Assembly (NCBI RefSeq): GCF_000968055.1
Contig: NC_022538.1
Coordinates: forward strand, 186,001 to 250,000
Direction: 5' to 3'
DNA from: Alteracholeplasma palmae J233
GTDB taxonomy: Bacteria > Bacillota_I > Bacilli_A > Acholeplasmatales > Acholeplasmataceae
DNA: 64,000 nt
Shown: in pieces, positions 17,283-25,773 of the stretch
Layout: every line of letters starts with the position of its first letter
Position numbering within the stretch: position 1 is the first letter of the stretch
Position numbers and translations under genes: made by a program
Notes under the pieces: generated by a model
Database searches by the model: none
The model's input: only the letters and a program-made list of their open reading frames with translations
What the model was told of the DNA's origin: nothing

Positions 17283-18135
17283 TATATGATTTTATAAAAA
17301 ATCATGCAAATGCATATAAAGTTAGATTTTTGTGTAAAATTTTAAAAGTTTCACGTAGTGGTTATTATAAGCATATCAGTAAAACAAAAAGCAAACGTGA
17401 CATTGAAAATGAGATACTTACTGAATATATTACGAAAATATTCACTAACCATAAGTCTAGATATGGTGCAAAAAGACTTAAAGTAGTTCTATTAAATGAT
17501 CATGGACTTACACTTAGTGTAAAAAGAATAACTAGATTAATGAGAAAAGCTGGACTTTATACCAAAGGAACAAATTATAAGTTAAAATATAAAAAACATA
17601 TATCAGATGTAAAAACAAGAAATCTAGTGAACCAAATCTTTGAAACTGACAAGAAAAACCAGGTTTGGTTTGGAGAGATAACTTATATTCTTACAAATGA
17701 AGGAAATATGTACCTGTCAGTATTTATTCATCTATATACTAGAAAAATCGTTGGTTACAGTCTAAGTGACAACATGAAAGCAAGCATGGTCATAGATAGT
17801 CTTATATCGGCAATAGCCAAAAAAAAGCCTAATTCAGGACTTATTGTTCATTCAGATCAGGGTAGTCAATATTTATCTTATGACTTCTTAAAAGTTATTC
17901 GTGATAACAACCAATATCAAGTCGTAGTAATAAAGGAAATCCATATGATAACGCACTAATAGAATCGTTTTTCAAAACATTTAAAAGAGAAGTTTTACCA
18001 AAAAGGCATTTCAAAACTAAGGCTATAGCTAGGTTGGAAATACTCAATTACTTAGAGGTTTATTACAATAAAAAAAGGCATCATTCATCACTAGGATACA
18101 TGACGCCTTTACAGTTTGAATTATCTAATTCTTGA
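17249..18135 (+). pseudogene. IS3-family transposase OrfB, DDE domain, with a second internal frameshift
   Basis: After the slip at 17243-17249 the frame reads VQSLPQENPKIIYDFI and on through RSGYYKHI, SRYGAKRLKVVL and VWFGEITYI (this position usually carries the first catalytic Asp; here WFGEIT has Glu-Ile-Thr instead of xxDIT), then LIVHSDQGSQY (second Asp). Around 17930 the frame shifts by -1: SNKGNPYDNALIESFFKTFKRE with the catalytic Glu, and the C-terminus to TGA 18133-18135, lie in a third frame. The upstream frame ends at 17959. The other copy at 29942 has the same offset. The missing first Asp and the shift make activity doubtful. Confidence 0.8.
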
Positions 18136-18196
18136 ATCCTCTTAACGATATGTCCACTTTATGGTTGACATTCCATTAATTAATTATTTCCACTGT

Positions 18197-19009
18197 CTAC
18201 TTGACAGGGACATGTTCATTTTTGGGTTCTTTTTTGTGTATGCCATCAATTTCTTTTTTAAAATCAGAGTTCCTTTTTTGTAAATAAAACTCTAAAAATA
18301 AACTATAAATATTATCATACAGTTTTTCTCTATCTTGGTATGAGGTTATAAAGGCTTTAATTGCTTTATCAACTTTTGCTTCAGAAGTATGGCGTATGCC
18401 ATTATTCATGATTTTTTTTATAGCATTCCAAACAGCACCACTATCTGAAAAATCATGTTCAAAGTGAATATAGATTTCTTTTAATAGGTACTCTTTTCTT
18501 TCTAAACTAGTATTATAAATTTCATATTCTAATAATAACAAGAGTAAATCTTTTGGTGTTGTAGAAATTAGAAGTTCAATTACTGCATTTTTTCTTCTTA
18601 TATAATAGACTTCAATAGAATCTTTATTCTTTTGTATAGTAGCTTCATAATTTAAATATGAAAGAACTGTGAGTATCCTATTTACATAAGGACTATAGTC
18701 AAGATATCTTACGGAGGGGCTAATTAGACGACTATTTGTAATGAATAAAATACAATTTAATACTACATCAGCCTTTTGTATATAACTGTCAGTTTTTCTA
18801 TACTTCATATCGAAAAATTCTATATATGAAATATAGAAACTACGTAAGGGAAAATCATTAAAATATGTATTATTAACGTAATTCATAATTTTATTAAGAT
18901 TAATTGAGCAAAGATTATCTAGGATAGTTATCTCTTGTAAAATATCAAAATCAAATTTTTCTTCTCTATCAGCAAGAGAAATGTAGTTGTTATCATCCAT
19001 TCTATTCAT
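18197..19009 (-). CDS. Hypothetical protein coupled to an XRE regulator; 3' end lies in the IS-end repeat
   Basis: Start chosen is ATG at 19009, behind AAAGGAG; the frame can be extended to a GTG at 19042 but without a site. The about 270-residue product is acidic at the N-terminus and largely helical, without signal or membrane segments. I do not recognise a domain. It overlaps the stop of the upstream XRE gene by 8 nt, so the two form an operon, which is a common arrangement in small regulatory or toxin modules. The last codons (EHVPVK and stop) fall within the inverted repeat at 18176-18212, so the original C-terminus may have been lost when that element inserted. Confidence 0.6.
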   Translation of the reverse strand: MNRMDDNNYISLADREEKFDFDILQEITILDNLCSINLNKIMNYVNNTYFNDFPLRSFYISYIEFFDMKYRKTDSYIQKADVVLNCILFITNSRLISPSVRYLDYSPYVNRILTVLSYLNYEATIQKNKDSIEVYYIRRKNAVIELLISTTPKDLLLLLLEYEIYNTSLERKEYLLKEIYIHFEHDFSDSGAVWNAIKKIMNNGIRHTSEAKVDKAIKAFITSYQDREKLYDNIYSLFLEFYLQKRNSDFKKEIDGIHKKEPKNEHVPVK

Positions 19010-19226
19010 CCCACTCCTTTGTACTTGTTTCATAAATACCACGCCATCCTAAAAGTTCATTCGGTGAACACTTATATAATTCACATAGTTTTAATATTTG
19101 ATTAGCGTTTAATATTGATTTACCTGTTTCATGTAAAGAGTATTGAGTTTGTGTAATGCCTAAAAAGTTAGCAACATCTGTTTGTGTCAATTTTAATTTT
19201 GCTCGTAATTCTTTAAGATTATTCAT
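19002..19226 (-). CDS. XRE-family regulator, 74 residues
   Basis: A single helix-turn-helix domain: LRAKLKLTQTDVANFLGITQ TQYSLHETGKS with the tail LCELYKCSPNELLGWRG. The ELYKCSPNELLG end is shared in style with the two XRE proteins at 20966 and 21238 (FKCTPNDLFG, FRCTPNDLFG). AAAGGAG precedes the ATG. It probably represses its own operon with the downstream gene. Confidence 0.85.
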   Translation of the reverse strand: MNNLKELRAKLKLTQTDVANFLGITQTQYSLHETGKSILNANQILKLCELYKCSPNELLGWRGIYETSTKEWDE

Positions 19227-19298
19227 AAAACACTCCTTTTATGAGTTTAACTCGTATATTGTTGTAAAAAAATAGACTGATTATACAGCCATATATTT

Positions 19299-19373
19299 TG
19301 GCAGGGATATCAGGATTCGAACCCGAACTAACGGTTTTGGAGACCGCTGTGCTACCGTTGACACCATATCCCT
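19299..19373 (-). tRNA. tRNA-Trp (anticodon CCA)
   Basis: On the minus strand AGGGATA/TATCCCT form the acceptor stem, the anticodon loop reads CTCCAAA, the T-loop is GGTTCGAATCC, and CCA is encoded. Only UGG is read by this anticodon, which supports UGA as a stop in this genome. Confidence 0.96.
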
Positions 19374-19424
19374 AACTGCTTAACTAGTATAGCATATTTA
19401 AAGTATCAATTTCAACCACAAAAA

Positions 19425-19448
19425 GAAAAAAAGGCACAAAGCCTTTTT
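19425..19448 (-). terminator. Terminator at the end of the 19447-20382 gene
   Basis: On the minus strand AAAAAGGC (19448-19441) pairs with GCCTTTTT (19435-19428) around TTTGT and is followed by more T. It overlaps the last two bases of the stop codon. Confidence 0.8.
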
Positions 19449-20382
19449 ATTCTTCTTTATTAGGTTGTTTTAGATGTTCAATCTTTTTTTCAACATCTTT
19501 CTTATTTTGTCTTTCTTGTTTAACTCTTCTAATATAAGCGAAGGTTTGTTTTCTAAAGAATAAGAAGAATGGAATGATTATGATAATAACAATATAGATT
19601 AATCCAACATACCAGTACCATGAATAGTAAGGTGATAAATCAGCTTTTTCATGATAAATGCCATTTTGAGCTAATTCCTCAGGAGATTTATTAACTACCT
19701 TATCAGTAACATCTAGTTGAGCTTTTGTAAGTTCAAAACTAGGAACTATCATAACATTGTCATTATTTGATTCTTTAGTAGTTTGACCTAGGTTGAGTAA
19801 GGAATATCTTTGATTATTATCAGTATAGGCAAATACTTGTAGACCTGTAATACTGAAATCAAGATCTTTATCTTCATCAGTTTTTCTAAATTCAGCATTA
19901 GAAATAGTTAAGATAGGTTTAGTATCATTTAATTGTAAATAAGGTGTTCCAGCTACTTTCTCATCAAGTGAGACTTTGGTAGACTCTATTACTATACCGA
20001 TTGATTTAATTCCATAATCGTCTAGAAGACTTTTTCCTTCAGGTAATAAAAAGACAAAGAAGAAGCCTGATTCACTATCTATTTTACCGTTTGATTCTTG
20101 TGTTACAACTAAAGGATAGATGGAAAGATCAAAATCTATTTTAGTATTTGTTGGATGTTTAGTAGATAGATCTGTATAAGATTCGTTGAAAACTGGTTCT
20201 AACTGTAAGTAACCATTTCCTAGTGATGAAAAGTTTTTTACCGCATCTTTTGTAGTGTGTATTTTCTTTAAAACTTCATTATTATAATATGATTGTTGAA
20301 CTAATCCGCTACCATTGCCTATTACTAGTACAAATAGTAAAGCGAATATGACATAAAAAATTCTGCCGACCCATTTAAACAT
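19447..20382 (-). CDS. Hypothetical membrane-anchored protein with extracytoplasmic domain
   Basis: 311 residues with an N-terminal membrane helix (about 7-26, WVGRIFYVIFALLFVLVIG), an external region of about 220 residues rich in beta-type segments (LSIYPLVVTQ, GFFFVFLLPEG, PYLQLNDTKPILTIS), a second helix (about 255-278, WYWYVGLIYIVIIIIIPFFLF) and a basic, charged cytoplasmic tail. I recognise no domain. It stands alone between tRNA genes, with its own terminator. A surface or envelope role is inference. Confidence 0.75.
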   Translation of the reverse strand: MFKWVGRIFYVIFALLFVLVIGNGSGLVQQSYYNNEVLKKIHTTKDAVKNFSSLGNGYLQLEPVFNESYTDLSTKHPTNTKIDFDLSIYPLVVTQESNGKIDSESGFFFVFLLPEGKSLLDDYGIKSIGIVIESTKVSLDEKVAGTPYLQLNDTKPILTISNAEFRKTDEDKDLDFSITGLQVFAYTDNNQRYSLLNLGQTTKESNNDNVMIVPSFELTKAQLDVTDKVVNKSPEELAQNGIYHEKADLSPYYSWYWYVGLIYIVIIIIIPFFLFFRKQTFAYIRRVKQERQNKKDVEKKIEHLKQPNKEE

Positions 20383-20467
20383 AGACGTATAACCTCGTTT
20401 CTCTTATAATATAATACCAAATTTTAGGCAAATAACCAAATAAAATAAAAAAAATATAGAAATAGGC

Positions 20468-20495
20468 TTTACAAACAAATAATTTTAGGTATAAT
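20468..20495 (+). promoter_or_regulatory. Promoter of the tRNA-His/Gln/Leu cluster
   Basis: A -35 TTTACA (20468-20473) and a perfect -10 TATAAT (20490-20495) are 16 bp apart, 20 nt before tRNA-His. Confidence 0.75.
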
Positions 20496-20514
20496 AATAC
20501 ATGCGCTGGTATAT

Positions 20515-20591
20515 GGCGGTCGTGGCGAAGTGGTTAACGCATCGGCTTGTGGCGCCGACATTCGTGGGTTCGATTCCCATCGGCCGCCCCA
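20515..20591 (+). tRNA. tRNA-His (anticodon GTG)
   Basis: The acceptor stem GCGGTCG/CGGCCGC has an encoded extra G at position -1 opposite C73, the hallmark of tRNA-His. The anticodon loop is CTTGTGG, the T-arm GTGGGTTCGATTCCCAT, and CCA is encoded. Confidence 0.97.
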
Positions 20592-20605
20592 TTTTTAATA
20601 AAGAT

Positions 20606-20680
20606 AGGCCCATAGCCAAGTGGTAAGGCAACGGACTTTGACTCCGTCACTCGTTGGTTCAAATCCAGCTGGGCCTGCCA
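20606..20680 (+). tRNA. tRNA-Gln (anticodon TTG)
   Basis: Acceptor AGGCCCA/TGGGCCT, anticodon loop CTTTGAC, T-arm GTTGGTTCAAATCCAGC and encoded CCA. It lies 14 nt after tRNA-His. Confidence 0.97.
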
Positions 20681-20714
20681 TCTTTTTTAAAGAAGATACT
20701 AGTAAAAAAAATAT

Positions 20715-20797
20715 GCGGGTGTGGCGGAATTGGCAGACGCACTAGACTTAGGATCTAGCGCTTCGGCGTGCAGGTTCAACTCCTGTCACCCGCACCA
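20715..20797 (+). tRNA. tRNA-Leu (anticodon TAG)
   Basis: Acceptor GCGGGTG/CACCCGC, anticodon loop ACTTAGG, a long variable arm (GCGCTTCGGCGT), T-arm with GGTTCAACTCC and encoded CCA. Accessory genes begin directly after it. Confidence 0.97.
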
Positions 20798-20811
20798 ACC
20801 AATACAATGAC

Positions 20812-20849
20812 AGTCTGGGAAAACATCAAAAATGCCAGGCTTATTTTTT
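20812..20849 (+). terminator. Terminator of the tRNA cluster
   Basis: AGTCTGG (20812-20818) pairs with CCAGGCT (20835-20841, one G-T pair) and is followed by TATTTTTTA. Confidence 0.7.
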
Positions 20850-20858
20850 AATTATAAA

Positions 20859-20938
20859 TAGAACCAATAGGTCTATATACTAAAATTATACTCATAGGTT
20901 CTAAAAATGTCAACATAAAAATAGAATTAATAGTTCTA
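20859..20938. promoter_or_regulatory. Three operator-like repeats before the XRE gene
   Basis: TAGAACCAATAGGTCTA (20859-20875), a related half-conserved site ending TAGGTTCTA (20887-20903) and TAGAATTAATAGTTCTA (20922-20938) are 17-bp inverted repeats of the form TAGAA-N7-TTCTA or close to it. They lie 28-107 nt before the XRE gene at 20966 and probably bind that protein. Confidence 0.6.
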
Positions 20939-20965
20939 AAAATAAAAATAGGAGGTTTTTAACTA

Positions 20966-21208
20966 ATGAATGTACTGAAATTAGTAGAATACAGAAAAAA
21001 GGCTAATATGACTCAATTTGAAGTGTCAAAAGTTTTGAATGTTTCGCAATCTTACTATTCACGATTAGAAAAAGGTAAGAACTTTCCAGATGCTCAACAA
21101 ATAATTCAATTATGTAAAATATTTAAGTGTACGCCTAATGACTTGTTTGGAGTCCATGGAGTTTATGAAGTTGCTTTCTCTGGATTAATTGATAAAAATG
21201 AAAATTGA
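20966..21208 (+). CDS. XRE-family regulator, 80 residues
   Basis: A single HTH domain: YRKKANMTQFEVSKVLNVSQ with the recognition part SYYSRLEKGKNFPDAQQI, and the tail IFKCTPNDLFGVHGVYE. ATG is preceded by AGGAGG. It heads a plus-strand block of XRE fusion, ParB-domain protein and methyltransferase genes and is the likely local repressor acting on the inverted repeats just upstream. Confidence 0.85.
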   Translation: MNVLKLVEYRKKANMTQFEVSKVLNVSQSYYSRLEKGKNFPDAQQIIQLCKIFKCTPNDLFGVHGVYEVAFSGLIDKNEN

Positions 21209-21237
21209 TTTTTGTCAATAAGAAAGGAGAATTAATA

Positions 21238-22112
21238 ATGGGGTATTATAAAAATATAGGATTTATTAGAAAAAAAAAGGATATACACAACAAAATATAG
21301 CAGATATAATAGGGATTACAAAAAATGAATATAAAGATATTGAAAAAGGTAAAATTGATATAAGTGCTGATTATACTATGAGGCTTTGCAAAGAATTTCG
21401 GTGCACTCCAAATGATTTGTTTGGAATATATACAGTACATTCTTATCAAAGAACAATAAATAAAACCCTTAATGTTAAGTTAGATTCTGCTATTGTAGAG
21501 GATCTTATGTATAATTATTTATGGTCTTTTTGCAATGATAGTAAATGGAATAAATTATGTGCAATAATTGATCATATTAGAAATTGCATAGTTCAATTTG
21601 AAAATTTAAATTCAGCAAGAGTTGGAGATTTATATGGAGAAATTGTTGTTCAAGAAGATTATTATTCTGAAACCAATGAAATTGTTATTTTTTTTACATA
21701 TGCATACATATTGATTTCAGCTATAAATAATTTATTTGAATTATTTGGATATACTAAACATCAAGAATACAAAAAGGCTAAAAATAGTTTTGCTATTTTC
21801 AATGAAGAAACATATGATACTCAAAATACGAAAAGTGATGAAGGATATTTTTTATATTTAAGAAAACTAATTGTAGGACATCCAACGAGTGTAGATAAGT
21901 ATGATATGCATAAACCTGCTAAAGATACACAAGTATCTCCCCATATTCAAAGACAAAATATAAAGGATAGCAAAGTATTAACTGTTGCAAGATATTCAGA
22001 GACTCTAAAACATGGAAAAATTAATGTTAAAAAAGAAAAATTAATTGATTTTATAAAATTTAAATATCAAATGTTGGACATATTTAGAATGATATACAAA
22101 AAAGAAATATAA
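21238..22112 (+). pseudogene. XRE-domain protein with helical C-terminal domain, frameshifted in an A-run
   Basis: ATG at 21238 follows AAGGAGA and encodes MGYYKNIGFIRKK, then stops soon after. One base is missing in the run of nine A at 21270-21278. With a tenth A the frame continues GYTQQNIADIIGITKNEYKD and MRLCKEFRCTPNDLFG, so an HTH of about 70 residues is followed by a domain of about 220 residues. That part is helical and contains YLRKLIVGHPTSVDK, which includes an R-x5-H pattern like HEPN nucleases; this resemblance is weak. The full product would be about 290 residues. Internal ATG at 21378 would give only the C-terminal part. A sequencing error is possible. Confidence 0.65.
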
Positions 22113-22165
22113 AGTTAATAAAGAGTAAATAAAGTATAAATTATTTTTAAAGGAGGAAGGGAAAA

Positions 22166-23707
22166 ATGGCAAAATATAAAACTATTAATATAAAAGACTT
22201 GATACTATGGGAAAATAATCCTAGAATCAGTGGAGAAGATAAATTGGAAATAGAGGAAAATAACATTTTAAGCATATATAAGCAGAATCCTTCAAATATG
22301 AAGAATATAGCAAAAAATATAGCAGAAAATGGATTGAAGCCTCATGATTTGGTAGTAGTTTACCCAAAAAATAGAAAATATATTGTATATGAAGGCAATC
22401 GTAGGATAGCTGCACTAAAATGCATAAAAAATCCGAAGATACTGAAAGATGAAATAGAAGGGTTTCGCTTTTTTAGCAAGATTGCTAAACAAAACAAGAT
22501 TAATATGGATGTGTTTTGTTATGTTGCTGAAGACTATATTCAAGCTATGGATTTAGTGAGAAGTACTCATACCGGTCAACTAAATGGAATTGGTAGAATT
22601 CCATGGGGAACAAGGGAAAAAGATAATTTCACAAGGCTAATTAATCCAGAAGCAATTACAACAGCCTCGCAATTATTGCATAACTATCCAAATGAATTTG
22701 ATACGGTTATTAGTAATATAAAGATAACCAATGCTACAAGAATTCTTGATAATCCTGAAATAAAAAAAATCATAGGAATAAAAAATAAAGAGGATTATAA
22801 TTCTCTAGATTCTATCCAGCAATCACTTGTACATGATATTTTGGAATGCGCCATTAAAGTTGCCAAAGAAAAGAAAGCATCTGTTTCTAGATACTTTAAT
22901 ACTAGCGATAAGATAAAAATTGATTTAGCAGGGAAATTTATTAACAGAGCGTATGTGACTGAAAAAAAGAAAAATGTAATAACTAATATAAAACTCTTCC
23001 AGAATAATTGGAGAATACATATAAATGAGCAGTTTAATCTATTAGAAAATATTGTTGATCTAAAGAACTATGAAATAAGAAATATTGAATATAAAATACT
23101 TACAGATATTTCAAAGACAAATTTAAGCGAAGATAAAATATCTTTTTCAGAAAAAGGTGAATATAGAATAAGATATGAATATACCACAGAAGAAAGATTA
23201 ATTACTGCTATATGTGATTTTTCTGTGTACTCTCGACCTACAACTATTGGAACTAGTGAGAAAGAATTGTTTGACAATCACAAGTCTTATAAAATAGATA
23301 TAAATGAAACAATCAATAATTTAATTTTACAAGTCAGAACTTTAAACAAGGATAAACACTATTTAATTATATCTACAGCATTGAGATCTATTGTAGAAGG
23401 AGCACTTGTAGAAATGCATGATAAATATAATTGGAAGAATGCGGGTTCATTAGGGAATTATATTCACAATTTTAAAAGTAAAATTATTATGGATAATAAA
23501 TTGAAAGAGAAAATTTGCGAGGAAACAAATGAAAATATTGCTAGTATCAATTCTTTTCTTGAGGGAATTGATCCGAGACAAATTGCTGCACAACTTAATT
23601 TAAGTGTACATAACGCAGGTGTTTATTTTACAAAACAAAGTATATTAGATTTAGCTGAGACAACAGTTACTGTAATTCTTATGTATTGTTCTGCACTTTT
23701 GAAATAA
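22166..23707 (+). CDS. ParB/Srx-like N-terminal domain protein of unknown function
   Basis: 513 residues, behind AAAGGAGG. The N-terminal about 110 residues match the ParB-N fold: INIKDLILWENNPR, NIAENGLKPHDLVVVYP and YEGNRRIAALKCI (the GNRR motif that binds nucleotide in ParB-like proteins). A central region of about 110-260 includes HTGQLNGIGRIPWG. A beta-rich segment (about 290-360) precedes a helical C-terminus (about 380-513, LIISTALRSIVEGALVEMHD, QLNLSVHNAGVYF). It is not a chromosome-partition ParB, since no ParA or HTH is near. Adenine methyltransferase 54 nt downstream suggests a joint restriction, modification or conflict role. Function is inferred only. Confidence 0.6.
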   Translation: MAKYKTINIKDLILWENNPRISGEDKLEIEENNILSIYKQNPSNMKNIAKNIAENGLKPHDLVVVYPKNRKYIVYEGNRRIAALKCIKNPKILKDEIEGFRFFSKIAKQNKINMDVFCYVAEDYIQAMDLVRSTHTGQLNGIGRIPWGTREKDNFTRLINPEAITTASQLLHNYPNEFDTVISNIKITNATRILDNPEIKKIIGIKNKEDYNSLDSIQQSLVHDILECAIKVAKEKKASVSRYFNTSDKIKIDLAGKFINRAYVTEKKKNVITNIKLFQNNWRIHINEQFNLLENIVDLKNYEIRNIEYKILTDISKTNLSEDKISFSEKGEYRIRYEYTTEERLITAICDFSVYSRPTTIGTSEKELFDNHKSYKIDINETINNLILQVRTLNKDKHYLIISTALRSIVEGALVEMHDKYNWKNAGSLGNYIHNFKSKIIMDNKLKEKICEETNENIASINSFLEGIDPRQIAAQLNLSVHNAGVYFTKQSILDLAETTVTVILMYCSALLK

Positions 23708-23761
23708 AATACTGGCCAAACATTTACTTTTTTGGTAAACTAGTAATAAAGAGGTGAAAAC

Positions 23762-24622
23762 ATGGCATCATATACTCCATTACGCTACCCAGGTGGTAAA
23801 GCAAAACTATATAATTTTGTTTCTGAACTTATCAAAGATAACTTTACCGAACCACCTGTATATGTTGAGGGCTATGCGGGAGGGTCTGGACTAGCCTTAA
23901 AGTTGTTATTAAATAATGATGTTTCAAAAATATATATTAATGATTATGATTACGCAATATATGCATTTTGGTATTCATTACTTAATAGAACAGATGAATT
24001 TATTGAACTTATTAATAATACGCCAGTAACTGTAGAACAATGGAGAATCCAAAAGGATATATATTTAAATCCAAATACTGATGTTTTGACCAAAGGATTC
24101 TCTGCATTCTTTTTAAATAGAACAAATAGATCAGGAATAATCACAGCTGGGCCAATTGGTGGATACCAACAATTAGGTAATTATAAAATAGACTGTAGAT
24201 TTAATAAAGATAAATTAATTGAAAACATAAGAACTATTGCAGATAGAAAAGAAGATATACATGTTTATAACTTAGATGGTGTAGAGTTTTTACAACAAAT
24301 AGATAATCAAGAAAATAATGCATTAATTTATTTAGACCCACCATATGTGGAACAAGGTAAGGCACTTTACAAAAATGCATTTGATGAACAGGCACATAGA
24401 GCATTGGCTTCATCTGTAGGAGAACTTCAAAATAAGTGGTTTGTAACATATGACGATAACCCGCTGATTGTTGAATTATATAACGGGTTTGGAATTAATA
24501 GGTTTGAAATAGGTTACACTGTAGAAAAAAAGAGAAGAGCTTTAGAAATAGCTGTATTCTCACCAAGATTAGTTAACATAGATGTTGAAAAGATGACTAA
24601 GAAACAAAAAGTGAGCGAATAA
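23762..24622 (+). CDS. DNA adenine N6-methyltransferase, D12 (Dam) class
   Basis: A 286-residue enzyme. SAM-binding motif I is LRYPGGKAKLYNFV (about 7-20) with YVEGYAGGSGLALKLL, and the catalytic motif IV is IYLDPPYVEQGK (DPPY, about 193-196). Motif order and length fit the Dam/MTase_D12 family. It has AAGAGGTG before the ATG. No restriction endonuclease gene is recognisable next to it. The ParB-domain gene is upstream and a convergent integrase downstream, so it is probably a mobile-element or solitary methylase. Confidence 0.92.
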   Translation: MASYTPLRYPGGKAKLYNFVSELIKDNFTEPPVYVEGYAGGSGLALKLLLNNDVSKIYINDYDYAIYAFWYSLLNRTDEFIELINNTPVTVEQWRIQKDIYLNPNTDVLTKGFSAFFLNRTNRSGIITAGPIGGYQQLGNYKIDCRFNKDKLIENIRTIADRKEDIHVYNLDGVEFLQQIDNQENNALIYLDPPYVEQGKALYKNAFDEQAHRALASSVGELQNKWFVTYDDNPLIVELYNGFGINRFEIGYTVEKKRRALEIAVFSPRLVNIDVEKMTKKQKVSE

Positions 24623-24637
24623 ATCGCTCCTTTTTTT
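24613..24637 (+). terminator. Terminator between methyltransferase and integrase genes
   Basis: GAGCGA (24613-24618) pairs with TCGCTC (24624-24629), followed by C and seven T. The stop codon of the methyltransferase lies in the loop. It separates convergent genes. Confidence 0.88.
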
Positions 24638-25409
24638 ATATTTTGAAGTTATTCAAATAAAGCTCTTTCTTTTTTCTATCGTTAACATGCAAATATTTCT
24701 GTGTTGTTGAAAGATTCTTATGATCCATTAATTCTTGAACAACTTTAATATTTACGCCATTATCAAGAAGAGTTGTACCAAAGTAGTGCCTAAACATATG
24801 AGGGTGCAACTTATCCAAATTAAATTTTATTTTAAGTGATTCAATAAAATAAGTGACTGCCTTTTGTGTCATAGGCTTATTGAATGTGTTATTCCATAAA
24901 AGAAGTTTTCTTCTTTTACCAATAGCATCATCAACGGCTTTTTTTAAAATAGATATAGCATCATCGTGGATATATGTTTTTCTAGCTTTACCATTTTTAG
25001 TTGTTGTTAATAATAATTCTCTTTTTTCAAAGTCAATATTTTTAACCTCAATGTTTATAAGTTCGTTCATTCTAACGCCTGTATATGTCAGCAGTACTAC
25101 AGCCGTTTTTTTCATTAATCCATTACGTTTATTATCAGGCAATGATAAAGTGTATTTTAGTATTTTTCTTAAAATATTATTTTCAATTGTTCCATAAGAT
25201 AATCCGAGTTCTTTCATTTTTTTAAACTGCATAACTTTAGAAAAATTAGAATCTAAATTATAGTGGGTGATAATAGATTTTAACACAATAACGATACGCT
25301 TATTTACTGTAGATGCTGATACATTTTCTTTGTTCCATATAATATAGTCTAGTGCCATATCTTGTGGTTTATGAATGATTAAATAGGAAAATACACTAGC
25401 TTTGTACAT
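24636..25409 (-). CDS. Tyrosine recombinase (integrase family)
   Basis: 257 residues with all active-site residues: Arg113 in TGVRMNEL, Lys138 in TTTKNGKARK, His204 and Arg207 in HPHMFRHYF, His230 in LMDHKNL and Tyr239 in TQKYLHV. The N-terminal SAM-like DNA-binding domain (about 1-90) is short. It is probably the mover of this island, or a small XerC/D-like enzyme. Convergent with the methyltransferase. I could not find a matching attachment repeat in the flanks. Confidence 0.9.
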   Translation of the reverse strand: MYKASVFSYLIIHKPQDMALDYIIWNKENVSASTVNKRIVIVLKSIITHYNLDSNFSKVMQFKKMKELGLSYGTIENNILRKILKYTLSLPDNKRNGLMKKTAVVLLTYTGVRMNELINIEVKNIDFEKRELLLTTTKNGKARKTYIHDDAISILKKAVDDAIGKRRKLLLWNNTFNKPMTQKAVTYFIESLKIKFNLDKLHPHMFRHYFGTTLLDNGVNIKVVQELMDHKNLSTTQKYLHVNDRKKKELYLNNFKI

Positions 25410-25483
25410 CTTTTAGTAGTAAAATCAAGTAAACGGCAGTAATTATTAACTTTGACAAATCTTATCCAGAAAGAAGTGGAAAA

Positions 25484-25747
25484 ATGGCATATAAAACAAC
25501 AGATTTAAACTATTCTTATAATAGAAAAACATATATTCATAATGATCAATTAGTATTTACATATTCATATGATTTAAATAAGGAAATCATTGAAGCTGGT
25601 ATTGCCGATATGATACTTTATACATGTCAAAGTGATGTCAATCTACAACGAATACTTAATGCACATGAATCAGAAGAAGAGATGAGTTTTGATATGTTAC
25701 TTGCTATTGCTAATGAATATAGATTATTTTTATTAAATAACAAGTGA
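25484..25747 (+). CDS. Hypothetical protein, 87 residues
   Basis: ATG at 25484 follows AGAAGTGG. The product MAYKTTDLNYSYNRKTYIHN... is acidic with a helical second half (IIEAGIADMILYTCQSDVNL, EEEMSFDMLLAIANEYRLFL). No membrane segment or known motif. It opens a run of small accessory genes with separate promoters. Function unknown. Confidence 0.6.
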   Translation: MAYKTTDLNYSYNRKTYIHNDQLVFTYSYDLNKEIIEAGIADMILYTCQSDVNLQRILNAHESEEEMSFDMLLAIANEYRLFLLNNK

Positions 25748-25773
25748 TTAATAATAAGGTTAAGGTTTAAAAT

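Larger units (their letters stand above)
16919..18175 (+). mobile_element. IS3-family insertion sequence, about 1257 bp
   Basis: Left end TGGATGTTATACAATTAAG and right end (reverse complement) TGGAATGTCAACCATAAAG are imperfect inverted repeats that continue through GTAGACA/GTGGACA to AAGAGGAT. Inside are orfA and orfB with a canonical A_AAA_AAG slippery site. A fragment of the same IS at 29942-30216 ends at the same TTCCA, which fixes the right boundary. I see no clear target duplication, because the flanks are themselves inverted repeats. Confidence 0.85.

Noticed and set aside
19299-19373. Mycoplasma-type code with UGA as Trp
   Set aside because: The tRNA-Trp has CCA, no tRNA with TCA is seen here, and TGA ends several well-defined genes such as nrdD and nrdI.
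22166-23707. Chromosome or plasmid partition ParB with a parS site
   Set aside because: There is no ParA gene, no ParB-type HTH after the N-terminal domain and no clear parS-like 16-mer next to it.
20797-25409. Island integrated at the 3' end of tRNA-Leu with attL/attR
   Set aside because: The integrase is near, but I found no second copy of the tRNA 3' sequence in the window.
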